Below are positions 9,375-17,713 of a DNA stretch of 64,000 bases, piece by piece. The position numbers were made by a program, and so were the translations under genes. How positions within the stretch are numbered: the stretch's first letter is position 1; the number at the start of each line of letters is the position of its first letter. This DNA is from Aldehydirespirator sp965219165 (lineage in GTDB: Bacteria > Actinomycetota > Acidimicrobiia > Acidimicrobiales > Aldehydirespiratoraceae): the NCBI GenBank assembly GCA_965219165.1, contig CBDCMW010000002.1, positions 992,001 to 1,056,000 on the forward strand. The letters run 5' to 3'. Under the pieces are notes generated by a model. The model made no database searches. It was not told the DNA's origin and worked only from the letters and a program-made list of their open reading frames with translations.

Positions 9375-10523
9375 TCAGGTTCCTGCTGGTTCGCTGTCCG
9401 CGGACTCGTTGGTCGCGGGCTGGACGTCTGCGGGCTCGTCGTCTGCGGGTTCGTCGTCTGCGTTCCCGGCGCGCCGTGCCATCCAGCTTGTGATGAAGGC
9501 CTGGGCGGTGGCCGCTACGGGCAGGGCCAGGAATGCCCCGACGATTCCCAGCAGCGCGGTGCCCGCGATCACCGAGCCGAAGGCCAGCGCGACATGGATG
9601 TCCATGGTGTGGGCCGTGATCCGGGGTGAGAACAGGTAGTTCTCCACCTGCTGGTAGGCGATGATCACGATCAGGGTCCACAGCCCCGTCTTGGGGTCGT
9701 GAAACAGCGCCACCAGCACCGGCAGCACCCCCGCGATGTACGCGCCGACCGCGGGGATGAACTGCGACACGACGCCCACCCACATGGCGAGGGCCACCGG
9801 CGAGGGCACGTCGAGCAGCGCGAACGCGATCCAGTGCACGAGCGCCGACAGCACGGCCAGGATCGTGCGGGAGTACATGTAGCCGCCGGTCTTGTCCATG
9901 GCGAGATCCCAGATCTCGGTCACGATGGCGGCCCGGCGCTGGCCCAGCAGCGACGACACCGTCCGGCGCAGCTTGGGGCCCTCAGCCACCAGGTAGAACG
10001 TGAACAGGGCCACGGTGAACAGGTGGAACAGCAGGCTGACGGCGGTCGTTCCGACGTTGACCACATCGTCGGCGAAGCGGCCGGCCAAGTCTTGGAGCCC
10101 GCCGCCCTCCAGGAACTCGTCCTTGAGCGTGTCGAACTCCAGTTCGACACCGAACGTGTCGTCGAGCCAACCCCCGATGTCGTCGATGTAGCCGGGCGCC
10201 TTGTCGATGAGGTCGTTGACCTGGGAGGCGAGCGCGGTGCCCACCACCGCTGAGAACCCGGCGACCAGCAAAGTCACGACCGTGAACATGATGGCCGTGC
10301 CGATGCCTCGGCGGATGCCCCGGCGCTCCATGCGGTTGACGGCCGGCTCCAGCGCGAATGCGACGAACATCGACACCAGCAGCACGACCAGCAAGGTGCC
10401 GAGATCCCTCGCCACGCCCACGAGGTAGAAGGCGCCCATACCGCCGAGCCAGAACCACACGATGGCCCGCCTCACCCAGGCCGGCATGGCCCTGCCGTCG
10501 TCCATCGCCGCGACCCTAGCCAC
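9375..10523 (-). CDS. AI-2E family transporter (PF01594 permease)
   Basis: Integral membrane protein of 382 residues with about eight hydrophobic segments. The first two are at about 15-35 and 40-60, and a long loop with an amphipathic region follows (about 95-160, SQVNDLIDKAPGYIDDIGGW). The C-terminal membrane bundle contains the family's typical stretches VSQFIPAVGAYIAG and LIVIIAYQQVENYLFSP. Members export small molecules or act as ion antiporters, and the substrate here is unknown. The C-terminus has short EPADDEPADVQ repeats. It is transcribed away from rplC, leaving a shared upstream region. Confidence 0.9.
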   Translation of the reverse strand: MARVAAMDDGRAMPAWVRRAIVWFWLGGMGAFYLVGVARDLGTLLVVLLVSMFVAFALEPAVNRMERRGIRRGIGTAIMFTVVTLLVAGFSAVVGTALASQVNDLIDKAPGYIDDIGGWLDDTFGVELEFDTLKDEFLEGGGLQDLAGRFADDVVNVGTTAVSLLFHLFTVALFTFYLVAEGPKLRRTVSSLLGQRRAAIVTEIWDLAMDKTGGYMYSRTILAVLSALVHWIAFALLDVPSPVALAMWVGVVSQFIPAVGAYIAGVLPVLVALFHDPKTGLWTLIVIIAYQQVENYLFSPRITAHTMDIHVALAFGSVIAGTALLGIVGAFLALPVAATAQAFITSWMARRAGNADDEPADDEPADVQPATNESADSEPAGT

Positions 10524-10600
10524 CGGCGCTCTTGGCCAGGGGGATCGCCAGGGGTCGCCGAGGGTTGGGGGTCGGGGCGGTCGCCGTTACACTCCGCGCT

Positions 10601-10732
10601 TCGCCTCGGGCCGTCCGAGGCGAGGATGAATCGACGTCCGCACAGGCCCTTATGGAATCCCCAGGGGGGACCGTGGGGGAACCGTGCGGCACAACCGAGT
10701 CGCCGCTCCGCCGGGCAAGCCCGAGCGGAGCG
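10601..10732 (+). promoter_or_regulatory. Leader with two hairpins upstream of rplC
   Basis: Two inverted repeats lie in the 250 bp before rplC. One is at 10601-10623 (nine-pair stem TCGCCTCGG, loop GCCGT). The other is at 10704-10732 (CGCTCCG pairing with CGGAGCG, with an inner CGGGC/GCCCG). Because rpsJ is separated, the main S10 operon needs its own promoter here. The hairpins could be a leader target for autoregulation by L4 or another ribosomal protein; that role is inference. Confidence 0.5.
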
Positions 10733-10774
10733 TTCGCGTGAGCGGCACTCACGCCGCAATGTCAGGACGAGGCC

Positions 10775-11413
10775 ATGGCCACAAAGGCGATCGTGGGCAC
10801 CAAGGTCGGCATGACCCAGGTGTGGGACGAGAACAACCGCGTCGTCGGCGTCACAGTCCTGCGCGTCTCGCCCTGCCGTGTCGTGCAGGTCAAGACCGAC
10901 GAGAGCGACGGCTATAGCGCCATACAGGTCACTTACGGCATGGTCGATCCGTCCCGGCTCACCCGGCCCGAGGCCGGACACTTCCAGCGAGCCGGCGTAG
11001 ACCCCGGGCGGTCCGTTCTGGAACTGCGCCTCGACGATGTGAGCGACTACGCCGTGGGCCAGCAGATCGGCGTCGACGTGCTCGACTCCGGCGAGAAGGT
11101 CGACGTGACCGCCGTGTCCAAGGGCAAGGGATTCACGGGCGTGATGAAGCGCCACGGCTTCAAGGGGCAGCCCGCCGGTCACGGCGCCCACAAAGTGCAC
11201 CGCAAGCCCGGCGCGATCGGCCAGTGCGCCACCCCCTCGAGGGTGTTCAAGGGCAAGAAGCTGCCCGGCCGGGCCGGAGCCCAGCGGGTCACGACGCTCA
11301 ACCTCGAGGTGGTCAAGGCCGACGCCGACGCCGAGGTACTGCTGGTCAAAGGCGCCGTCCCCGGCCCGAAGGGCGGAACCGTCGTCGTGCGCACCGCGGT
11401 GAAGGACGGCTGA
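10775..11413 (+). CDS. rplC: 50S ribosomal protein L3
   Basis: Early assembly protein near the peptidyl-transferase centre. It is 212 residues, a normal length. It starts IVGTKVGMTQVWDE and carries the central loop KRHGFKGQPAGHGAHKVHRK and PGRAGAQRVTTLNLEVV. It is the first gene of the detached S10 operon, 4 bp before rplD. The ATG at 10775 gives the usual N-terminus; no strong Shine-Dalgarno lies in front of it. Confidence 0.97.
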   Translation: MATKAIVGTKVGMTQVWDENNRVVGVTVLRVSPCRVVQVKTDESDGYSAIQVTYGMVDPSRLTRPEAGHFQRAGVDPGRSVLELRLDDVSDYAVGQQIGVDVLDSGEKVDVTAVSKGKGFTGVMKRHGFKGQPAGHGAHKVHRKPGAIGQCATPSRVFKGKKLPGRAGAQRVTTLNLEVVKADADAEVLLVKGAVPGPKGGTVVVRTAVKDG

Positions 11414-11417
11414 GACG

Positions 11418-12125
11418 ATGGGTCCGGTGAGGGTGGTGACGCCGAAGGGCAGGAAGGTCGGCGAGGTCGTCCTCGACGACTCGATCTTCGGCGTGGAGCC
11501 CCACATCGGCGTGATGCACCAGGTGGTGACCGCGCAACTTGCGGCCCGCAGGGCCGGCACCCACAGCACTAAGGGCCGGGCCGAGGTGGCTGGCGGCGGC
11601 GCCAAGCCGTGGCGCCAGAAGGGCACCGGACGAGCCCGCCATGGCTCGATCAGGTCCCCCCAATGGCGGGGCGGCGGCGCAGCCCACGGCCCCAAGCCCC
11701 GCGACTACCGCCAGCGCACCCCCAAGAAGATGAAGCGGCTGGCGCTCGTCTCAGCGCTGTCGGACCGGGCCCGCTCCGACAGCGTGATCGTGGTGGACCG
11801 GTGGCGTTTCGACGGGCCCCGCACCCGCGACGCCGTAGCCGCCCTCGACGCCATCGGAGCGACCGGAAAGGTCCTGGTGGTCTTGGGCGATGACGATTCC
11901 GACGCCCAGAAGAGCTTCCGCAACCTTCCGCCGGTGCACTGCCTGCACTACCGCGAGCTGAACACCTACGACGTGCTCAACAGCGACGTAGTGGTATTCA
12001 CCTCCGACACCCTGCCCACCGGCCGCGGCACCGGCACCTCCGACGACGATGCCCCGGACGGCACTGGCACCCACGACGACGATGCCCCGGACGGCACTGG
12101 CAGCGACGGTGACCGCGATGCGTGA
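11418..12125 (+). CDS. rplD: 50S ribosomal protein L4 with acidic repeat tail
   Basis: Lines the peptide exit tunnel and in many bacteria regulates the S10 operon. The core (about 1-205) has AQLAARRAGTHSTKGRAEV and KPWRQKGTGRARHGS. After the normal C-terminus the gene continues with about 30 acidic residues made of an 11-residue repeat (DDDAPDGTGT). The repeat is encoded by two identical 29 bp copies at 12041-12069 and 12074-12102. The stop overlaps the start of rplW by 8 bp. Confidence 0.96.
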   Translation: MGPVRVVTPKGRKVGEVVLDDSIFGVEPHIGVMHQVVTAQLAARRAGTHSTKGRAEVAGGGAKPWRQKGTGRARHGSIRSPQWRGGGAAHGPKPRDYRQRTPKKMKRLALVSALSDRARSDSVIVVDRWRFDGPRTRDAVAALDAIGATGKVLVVLGDDDSDAQKSFRNLPPVHCLHYRELNTYDVLNSDVVVFTSDTLPTGRGTGTSDDDAPDGTGTHDDDAPDGTGSDGDRDA

Positions 12126-12408
12126 CCACCGCGATGTGATCCTGCGCCCGGTCGTGTCGGAGAAGAGCTACAAGCTGCTAGCCGACAACGTCTACACGTT
12201 CATCGTCGCCCCGGAGGCCACCAAGCCCGAGATCCGGGCCGCAGTGGAGGCCATCTTCGACGTCTCGGTGGTGAGGGTCAACACGCTGCGCCGCAAGGGA
12301 AAGCGACGGCACAACCGCCGCAACAACACCTGGGGCCACAGGTCCGACACCAAACGCGCCCTGATCACGCTGGCCGCGGGCGACTCGATCGATCTCTTCG
12401 AGGCCTGA
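12118..12408 (+). CDS. rplW: 50S ribosomal protein L23
   Basis: Sits at the exit-tunnel mouth, docking trigger factor and SRP. It is 96 residues from the ATG at 12118, which overlaps the rplD stop. Motifs are DVILRPVVSEKSYKL and VNTLRRKGKRRHN. The longer in-frame extension upstream only reads through the rplD repeat and is not used. Confidence 0.96.
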   Translation: MRDHRDVILRPVVSEKSYKLLADNVYTFIVAPEATKPEIRAAVEAIFDVSVVRVNTLRRKGKRRHNRRNNTWGHRSDTKRALITLAAGDSIDLFEA

Positions 12409-12409
12409 C

Positions 12410-13246
12410 ATGGCGATCCGCAAGCGCAAGCCCTCCAGCCCCGGCCGCCGATTCCAGACCGCGTCGGACTTCTCCGAGATCACCCGCTCACGGCCTGAGC
12501 GCAGCCTGCTCGTCAAGCAGTCGGGGACTGGCGGCCGCAACAATCTCGGGCGCAAGACGGCCCGCCACCGCGGCGGCGGCCACAAGCAGCGCTACCGCAA
12601 GATCGACTTCGTTCGCACCAAGGACAACGTCCCAGCGACCGTGTCCGCCATCGAGTACGACCCGAACCGCACCTGCCGCATCGCGCTGCTCCACTACCAC
12701 GACGGGGAGAAGCGCTACATCCTGGCGCCCAAGGGCCTGGAGGTCGGCGACCGGCTCATGTCGGGCCCCCGGTCGGAGGTCCGACCCGGCAATGCCATGG
12801 CGCTGCGCTACATCCCGGTCGGCACCGTGGTGCACAACGTCGAGCTCAAGGCGGGCGGGGGCGGCCGCCTGGGCCGCAGCGCCGGAGCCAGCGTGCAGCT
12901 TGTGGCCAAGGAGGGTCGCTTCGCCACCCTTCGCCTGCCCAGCACGGAGATGAGGCGAGTGCCGATCGACTGCCGGGCCACGATCGGTGAGGTCGGCAAC
13001 TCCGAGCACGAGCTGACCAAGATCGGGAAGGCGGGCCGCAACCGCTGGAAGGGGGTTCGCCCCCAGACGCGTGGCGTGGCCATGAACCCCGTGGACCACC
13101 CCCTCGGCGGCGGAGAGGGCAAGTCCTCGGGCGGCCGCCATCCCGTGTCGCCCTGGGGCAAGCCCGAGGGACGGACCCGGGCCCGCCGCAAGGACTCCGA
13201 CAAGCTGATCGTTCGCCGCCGCCGCAGGCGCGGAACCCGGAGGTAG
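12410..13246 (+). CDS. rplB: 50S ribosomal protein L2
   Basis: Required for subunit joining and peptidyl transfer. It is 278 residues and begins two bases after the rplW stop. It contains GRKTARHRGGGHKQRYRKID and the conserved GVAMNPVDHPLGGGEGKSSG segment that carries the functional His. The length and C-terminus (RRRRRRGTRR) are ordinary. Confidence 0.98.
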   Translation: MAIRKRKPSSPGRRFQTASDFSEITRSRPERSLLVKQSGTGGRNNLGRKTARHRGGGHKQRYRKIDFVRTKDNVPATVSAIEYDPNRTCRIALLHYHDGEKRYILAPKGLEVGDRLMSGPRSEVRPGNAMALRYIPVGTVVHNVELKAGGGGRLGRSAGASVQLVAKEGRFATLRLPSTEMRRVPIDCRATIGEVGNSEHELTKIGKAGRNRWKGVRPQTRGVAMNPVDHPLGGGEGKSSGGRHPVSPWGKPEGRTRARRKDSDKLIVRRRRRRGTRR

Positions 13247-13250
13247 CACC

Positions 13251-13529
13251 ATGCCCCGAAGCCTCAAGAAGGGTCCCTTCGTGGACGACCACCTGCTGCG
13301 CAAGATCGACGAGCTCAACGAGCGCAACGAGAAGAGGGTGGTCAAGACGTGGTCGCGCCGGTCCACCATCATCCCCGACATGGTCGGCCACACCCTCGCC
13401 GTGCACGACGGACGCAAGCACGTGCCGGTGTACATCACCGAGTCGATGGTGGGGCACAAGCTGGGCGAGTTCGCTCCCACCCGCACGTTCCGGTACCACG
13501 CCGGCCAGGAGCGGGGGGCGCGTCGCTGA
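13251..13529 (+). CDS. rpsS: 30S ribosomal protein S19
   Basis: Small-subunit head protein that binds with S13 near the A-site tRNA. It is 92 residues: PRSLKKGPFVDDHLL, then VVKTWSRRSTIIPDMVGHT and LGEFAPTRTFRYHA. The TGA stop shares a base with the ATG of rplV, indicating coupling. Confidence 0.97.
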   Translation: MPRSLKKGPFVDDHLLRKIDELNERNEKRVVKTWSRRSTIIPDMVGHTLAVHDGRKHVPVYITESMVGHKLGEFAPTRTFRYHAGQERGARR

Positions 13530-14284
13530 TGGCCGGCACCAAGACCAACGAGCGGCCCGGGACCAGGGCCCGGGCCTCCTACGTGCGCAGCTCGGCTTAC
13601 AAGGCCCGCGAGGTTCTCGACCTCATCCGGGGCAAGGGCTGCGCTGAGGCGCAGGACATCCTGGCCTTCTCCGAGCGCGATGTGGCTCAGCCCATCAACA
13701 AGGTTCTGGACTCGGCGCTGGCCAATGCCGAGCACAACGACGGCCTCGACGCCGACGAGCTTTACGTGTCGGCCTGCTACGCCGACGAGGGCCCCACTCT
13801 CAAGCGCTGGCGGCCCCGGGCCCGGGGACGGGCCACCCGCATTCGCAAGCGGACGTGCCACATCACCGTGATCGTCAACCGCTACGACCCCGAGACCCTC
13901 GAGAAGGTGCGGGCCAGGCAGTCACAGCACGGCGTGGCGACCGCGGAGGCCCGCCGCCGCCGGGTGGCGCGATCGCGTGCCGCGGCCCGCGAGGAGGCCG
14001 CGGCGGCCGGCGAGGAAGCTCCGGAGGATGTGGAAGCGGACGTGGAAGCGCAGGCGGCGGCTGTGGTGCAGGCCACCGAGGCTGCTCTGGCCGACAGCGA
14101 GACCACCGAGCTCGGCGACGACGCGGCAGACCTCGGGGCCTCGGATGAGGCCGACAGCGACCTTGGTGCGTCCGACACGTCCGAGGAGGCTGACGCGGCC
14201 GGCGGCGCTGATGAGTCCGAGGAGGCTGACGGCGCCGGCACAGACGGTGCTGAAGAGTCCGACAAGGCTGACGGGAGCGGCTGA
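13529..14284 (+). CDS. rplV: 50S ribosomal protein L22 with long acidic extension
   Basis: Core L22 lines the exit tunnel. Residues about 1-115 are typical (YVRSSAYKAREVLDLIRGK, then RIRKRTCHITVIV). After KARQSQHGVATAE the protein runs about 120 residues further as an Ala/Glu/Asp-rich tail (EEADAAGGADESEEAD and similar). Typical L22 ends near residue 115. The start is the ATG at 13529 overlapping the rpsS stop; the end overlaps the rpsC ATG. The tail would project from the ribosome surface; its role is unknown. Confidence 0.95.
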   Translation: MAGTKTNERPGTRARASYVRSSAYKAREVLDLIRGKGCAEAQDILAFSERDVAQPINKVLDSALANAEHNDGLDADELYVSACYADEGPTLKRWRPRARGRATRIRKRTCHITVIVNRYDPETLEKVRARQSQHGVATAEARRRRVARSRAAAREEAAAAGEEAPEDVEADVEAQAAAVVQATEAALADSETTELGDDAADLGASDEADSDLGASDTSEEADAAGGADESEEADGAGTDGAEESDKADGSG

Positions 14285-15183
14285 TGGGTCAGAAGGTCAA
14301 CCCCTACGGGTTCCGCTTGGGCGTGACGACCGAGTGGAAGAGCCGCTGGTTCGCCGACCGCAAGGAGTACGCGGACAACGTCATCGAGGACTGGAAGATC
14401 CGCGACTTCCTGATGACCGAGTTGCCCCATGCGGCCATCAGCCGTGTGGAGGTGGAGCGCACCCGCGACCGCCTGCGTGTCGACGTGCACACGGCCCGGC
14501 CAGGCATCGTGATCGGCCGGCGCGGAGCGGAGGCCGACCGGCTGCGAGCCGGCCTCACTGAGATCAGCGGCAACCCCCGCGTGCAGCTCAACATCCAGGA
14601 GATCAAGCAGCCCGAGCTTGACGCGGCTCTCATCGCCCAGGGCGTCGCCGACCAGCTCACCGGCCGCGTGGCCTTCCGCCGGGCCATGAAGCGGGCCGTG
14701 CAGAACGCCCAGCGAGCCGGCGCGCTCGGGATCCGAGTGCAGTGCTCGGGTCGGCTCGGGGGCTCTGAGATGGCCCGCACCGAGTGGTACCGCGAGGGTC
14801 GGGTGCCGCTTCACACCCTCCGGGCCGACGTGGACTACGGCTTCCGCGAGGCCCACACCACCTACGGCCGCATCGGTGTGAAGGTCTGGCTTTACAAGGG
14901 CGACATCCTGCCCTACAAGACGCTCTCGGAGGACAAGGCCTCGAAAGAGGCGGCCATGGCTGCGGGCGAGACATCGGGACCGGGGGCCCGGCCCCGCAAG
15001 ATCGTGTCGTCGTCGGCGGCCCGGCGCCGCGAGTTCACCGACGAGATGGTCGACGAGGAACCGGCGCCGCTCATCGGCGAGGCCGACCCCGAATTCGAGA
15101 AGCTGCTCGATGAGGAGGCCGCCATCGAGGCCTCCACCCGCGAGCACCACGAGACGCCGCACTTCCGCCCGGGCGACGACTGA
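14284..15183 (+). CDS. rpsC: 30S ribosomal protein S3 with extended C-terminus
   Basis: Part of the mRNA entry helicase. It is 299 residues: GQKVNPYGFRLGVTTEWKS at the N-terminus, a KH domain with VIGRRGAEADRLR, and the C-domain GRIGVKVWLYKGDILPYK. The final 65 or so residues form an acidic tail ending EHHETPHFRPGDD, longer than usual. The sequence at the stop (ACTGAGAGGGCAG, 15179-15191) recurs at 15226-15238 before rplP. Confidence 0.97.
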   Translation: MGQKVNPYGFRLGVTTEWKSRWFADRKEYADNVIEDWKIRDFLMTELPHAAISRVEVERTRDRLRVDVHTARPGIVIGRRGAEADRLRAGLTEISGNPRVQLNIQEIKQPELDAALIAQGVADQLTGRVAFRRAMKRAVQNAQRAGALGIRVQCSGRLGGSEMARTEWYREGRVPLHTLRADVDYGFREAHTTYGRIGVKVWLYKGDILPYKTLSEDKASKEAAMAAGETSGPGARPRKIVSSSAARRREFTDEMVDEEPAPLIGEADPEFEKLLDEEAAIEASTREHHETPHFRPGDD

Positions 15184-15243
15184 GAGGGCAGTGATGGGTA
15201 AGCAAGCGCAGCACATGCAGCAGGCACTGAGAGGGCAGCCGCC

Positions 15244-15660
15244 ATGTTGATGCCGCGCAAGGTCCGCCACCGCAAGCACCACCGGGGCCGCACCAAGGGC
15301 GTCTCGAAGGGACGCACCGAGGTCGCCCACGGCGACTTCGGCATCCAGGCTCTCGAGCCTGGCTGGCTCACGTCCCGCCAGATCGAGGCAGCCCGTGTGG
15401 CCATGACCCGCCACATCAAGCGGGGCGGCAAGGTCTGGATCAACGTGTTCCCCGACAAGCCCGTCACCCAGAAGCCAGCCGAGACCAGGATGGGCTCGGG
15501 CAAGGGCAATCCCGAGCACTGGGTGGCGGTGGTACGACCCGGCCGGATCCTGTTCGAGCTGTCCTACCACGATGTGCACATCGCGCGGGGCGCCATCGAC
15601 CGGGCCATCCAGAAGCTGCCCATGAAGGCGCGCTTTGTTGCCCGGGACGAGGGGTTCTAA
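15244..15660 (+). CDS. rplP: 50S ribosomal protein L16
   Basis: Central protuberance protein near the A-site tRNA. It is 138 residues: MLMPRKVRHRKHHRGR, then RHIKRGGKVWINVFPDKPVT and RMGSGKGNPEHWVAVV. The 60 bp gap after rpsC contains the duplicated rpsC stop region. The stop codon abuts the rpmC start. Confidence 0.97.
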   Translation: MLMPRKVRHRKHHRGRTKGVSKGRTEVAHGDFGIQALEPGWLTSRQIEAARVAMTRHIKRGGKVWINVFPDKPVTQKPAETRMGSGKGNPEHWVAVVRPGRILFELSYHDVHIARGAIDRAIQKLPMKARFVARDEGF

Positions 15661-15891
15661 ATGGCTCGCGCCAAAGCTCTCGCCGATCTCGGCGACACCG
15701 ACCTGATCGAGCGCTTGTCGGAGGCGAAGGAGGAGCTGTTCAACCTGCGCTTCCAATTTGCCACCGGCCAGCTGGACAACCCGGCGCGTCTCACGCAGGT
15801 GCGCCGCGACATCGCCCGCATGCTCACCGAACTGCGGGCCCGCGCGATCGCGGCCGCCGAGGCGGAGCTGGCCGCAACCGAGGGGAGATGA
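15661..15891 (+). CDS. rpmC: 50S ribosomal protein L29
   Basis: Small exit-tunnel-side protein of 76 residues with the family core SEAKEELFNLRFQFATGQLD, then NPARLTQVRRDIARMLTELR. It starts directly after the rplP stop and ends in an ATGA overlap with rpsQ. Confidence 0.95.
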   Translation: MARAKALADLGDTDLIERLSEAKEELFNLRFQFATGQLDNPARLTQVRRDIARMLTELRARAIAAAEAELAATEGR

Positions 15892-16202
15892 CGATGGCCC
15901 AGGACTCAGAGCCGCGCCGCAACCGCCAACAGGTGAGCGAGGACGGTGTTCGCCGCAACCGTCGCAAGGTGCGGGAGGGCGTCGTGGTCTCCAACCGCAT
16001 GGACAAGACGGCCATCGTCGAGGCGACCGAGCGGGTGCGTCACCCGCGCTACGACAAGACCGTGCAGCGCACGGCCCGCCTCGCCGTCCACGACGCCGAC
16101 AACGAATTGGGCGTGGGCGACCTCGTGCGGGTGGCCGAGACCCGGCCGCTGTCCAAGACCAAGCGCTGGCGCCTCGTGGAGATCGTGGAGCGTGCCAAAT
16201 GA
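15888..16202 (+). CDS. rpsQ: 30S ribosomal protein S17
   Basis: Binds 16S rRNA early in assembly. It is 104 residues, a little long because of a polar N-terminus (about 28 residues) before KVREGVVVSNRMDKTAIV. The beta-barrel segment HPRYDKTVQRTARLAVHD is typical. The ATGs at 15888 and 15894 are both possible; the first overlaps the rpmC stop. The stop overlaps rplN (ATGA). Confidence 0.95.
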   Translation: MTMAQDSEPRRNRQQVSEDGVRRNRRKVREGVVVSNRMDKTAIVEATERVRHPRYDKTVQRTARLAVHDADNELGVGDLVRVAETRPLSKTKRWRLVEIVERAK

Positions 16203-16567
16203 TCCAGCAGGAATCCCGGCTGCGCGTCGCCGACAACTCCGGCGCCAAGGAGGTGCTGTGCATCAAGGTGCTCGGCGGCTCCAAGCGGCGCTATGCCTCT
16301 GTGGGCGATGTGTTCGTGGCCACCGTCAAAGACGCGATCCCCGGCGCCCAGGTCCGCAAGGGCGACCTCGTCCGCTGCGTGGTCGTGCGCACCCGCAAGG
16401 AGAAGCGCCGCGGTGACGGCAGCTACATTCGCTTCGACGAGAACGCCGCAGTCTTGATCAACGATCAGGACCAGCCCCGGGGCACTCGCATCTTCGGGCC
16501 GGTGGGCCGCGAGCTTCGAGACAAGCAGTTCATGCGCATCGTGTCGCTGGCACCGGAGGTTCTCTAG
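16199..16567 (+). CDS. rplN: 50S ribosomal protein L14
   Basis: Interface protein contacting 16S rRNA and the target of the silencing factor RsfS. It is 122 residues, the exact family length, with MIQQESRLRVADNSGAKEVL and VVRTRKEKRRGDGSYIRFDE. The ATG shares bases with the rpsQ stop, and the stop TAG directly precedes rplX. Confidence 0.97.
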   Translation: MIQQESRLRVADNSGAKEVLCIKVLGGSKRRYASVGDVFVATVKDAIPGAQVRKGDLVRCVVVRTRKEKRRGDGSYIRFDENAAVLINDQDQPRGTRIFGPVGRELRDKQFMRIVSLAPEVL

Positions 16568-16918
16568 ATGGCCAGAGGCTCCAAGAGTTCCCGCCCGCCC
16601 CGTCGCTCCATGAAGATCGTCAAGGGCGATCGGGTCGTGGTGCTGTCCGGCAAGGACACCGGCGCTGAGGGCGCGGTCGAGCGGGTCATGCCGGCCGTGG
16701 GCAAGGTGATCGTCGAGGGCGTGAACGTGGCCAAGCGGCACCAGTCGCCCACCCGCAACGTGCAGCAGGGCGGCATCATCGACAAGGCCATGCCCATCGA
16801 CGCGTCCAACGTCGCGCTGGTGAGCCCGACCGACGGCAAGCCCACCCGGGTGGGCTACCGGTTCACGCCCGAGGGCGCCAAGGTCCGCATCTGCCGTCGT
16901 ACCGGAGCCGACCTGTGA
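16568..16918 (+). CDS. rplX: 50S ribosomal protein L24
   Basis: Assembly initiator. It is 116 residues with the KOW motif (KIVKGDRVVVLSGKDTGAEG), then GVNVAKRHQSPT, and ends in a Cys-containing RICRRTGADL. The stop overlaps the GTG of rplE (GTGA). Confidence 0.96.
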   Translation: MARGSKSSRPPRRSMKIVKGDRVVVLSGKDTGAEGAVERVMPAVGKVIVEGVNVAKRHQSPTRNVQQGGIIDKAMPIDASNVALVSPTDGKPTRVGYRFTPEGAKVRICRRTGADL

Positions 16919-17496
16919 CCGCCGCCGCGGTCGGTGCCACTGGCTATCGGCCCCGCCTGCGCACCGCGTTCGACGACGAGATCAAGGCCGCCCTGGGCCA
17001 GCAGCTTGCTCTGCCCAACGTGATGATGGTGCCGATGCTCGACAAGATCGTGCTCAACATGGGCGTCGGCGAGGCCATAACCCAGGCGAAGCTGCTGGAG
17101 GGCGCGCTGGCCGACCTGGCTGTGATCTCGGGTCAGAAGCCGGTGATCACTCGGGCCAAGCGGTCCCTGGCCACTTTCAAGCTGCGCACCGGCATGGCCA
17201 TCGGCTGCAAGGTCACGCTGCGAGGTGACCGCATGTACGAGTTCTTCGACCGGCTCATCACGCTGGCCATCCCTCGCATCCGCGACTTCCGCGGCCTGCC
17301 GCTGCGGTCCTTCGACGGCAGCGGCAACTACACGTTCGGCATCACCGAGCAGCTCATCTTCCCGGAGATCGACTACGACACGGTCGACGCCACCCGGGGG
17401 ATGGACATCACGATCGTCACCACAGCCAAATCGGACAACGAGGGCCGGGCGCTTCTTGAGGCGTTCGGGTTCCCGTTCCGGCGAGAGGGGCAATGA
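16915..17496 (+). CDS. rplE: 50S ribosomal protein L5
   Basis: 5S rRNA-binding protein of 193 residues from a GTG that overlaps the rplX stop. It has ALPNVMMVPMLDKIVLNMG-like core sequence, GQKPVITRAKRSLATFKLR, and IPRIRDFRGLPLRSFDG. The length is typical. It is followed by the small S14 gene. Confidence 0.97.
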   Translation: MTAAAVGATGYRPRLRTAFDDEIKAALGQQLALPNVMMVPMLDKIVLNMGVGEAITQAKLLEGALADLAVISGQKPVITRAKRSLATFKLRTGMAIGCKVTLRGDRMYEFFDRLITLAIPRIRDFRGLPLRSFDGSGNYTFGITEQLIFPEIDYDTVDATRGMDITIVTTAKSDNEGRALLEAFGFPFRREGQ

Positions 17497-17499
17497 GCG

Positions 17500-17685
17500 A
17501 TGGCCAAGAAGGCTCTGAGGGAGAAGCAGCGCCGCACCCCCAAGTTCAAGGTGCGGGCGTACACGCGGTGCCGTGTCTGCGGCCGGCCGCGCTCCGTGTA
17601 CAGGAAGTTCAGCCTGTGCCGCATCTGCCTGCGCGACCTGGCCCACGCCGGCGAGCTGCCCGGCGTGAAGAAGGCGAGCTGGTGA
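17500..17685 (+). CDS. rpsZ: 30S ribosomal protein S14 type Z (zinc-binding)
   Basis: Small S14 of 61 residues with two CxxC pairs (CRVCG and CRICLR) that bind zinc. This is the short form used by Gram-positive bacteria, in contrast to the longer zinc-free form. It lies between rplE and rpsH as in other actinobacterial spc operons. Confidence 0.96.
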   Translation: MAKKALREKQRRTPKFKVRAYTRCRVCGRPRSVYRKFSLCRICLRDLAHAGELPGVKKASW

Positions 17686-17713
17686 CGGATACGGCTGGCG
17701 AGGTGACACAGAC

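Noticed and set aside
13882..16284. 800-codon open frame on the minus strand across the ribosomal protein genes
   Set aside because: It is antisense to rplV, rpsC, rplP, rpmC, rpsQ and rplN, which are certain. High third-position GC opens such frames, and no family motif is present.
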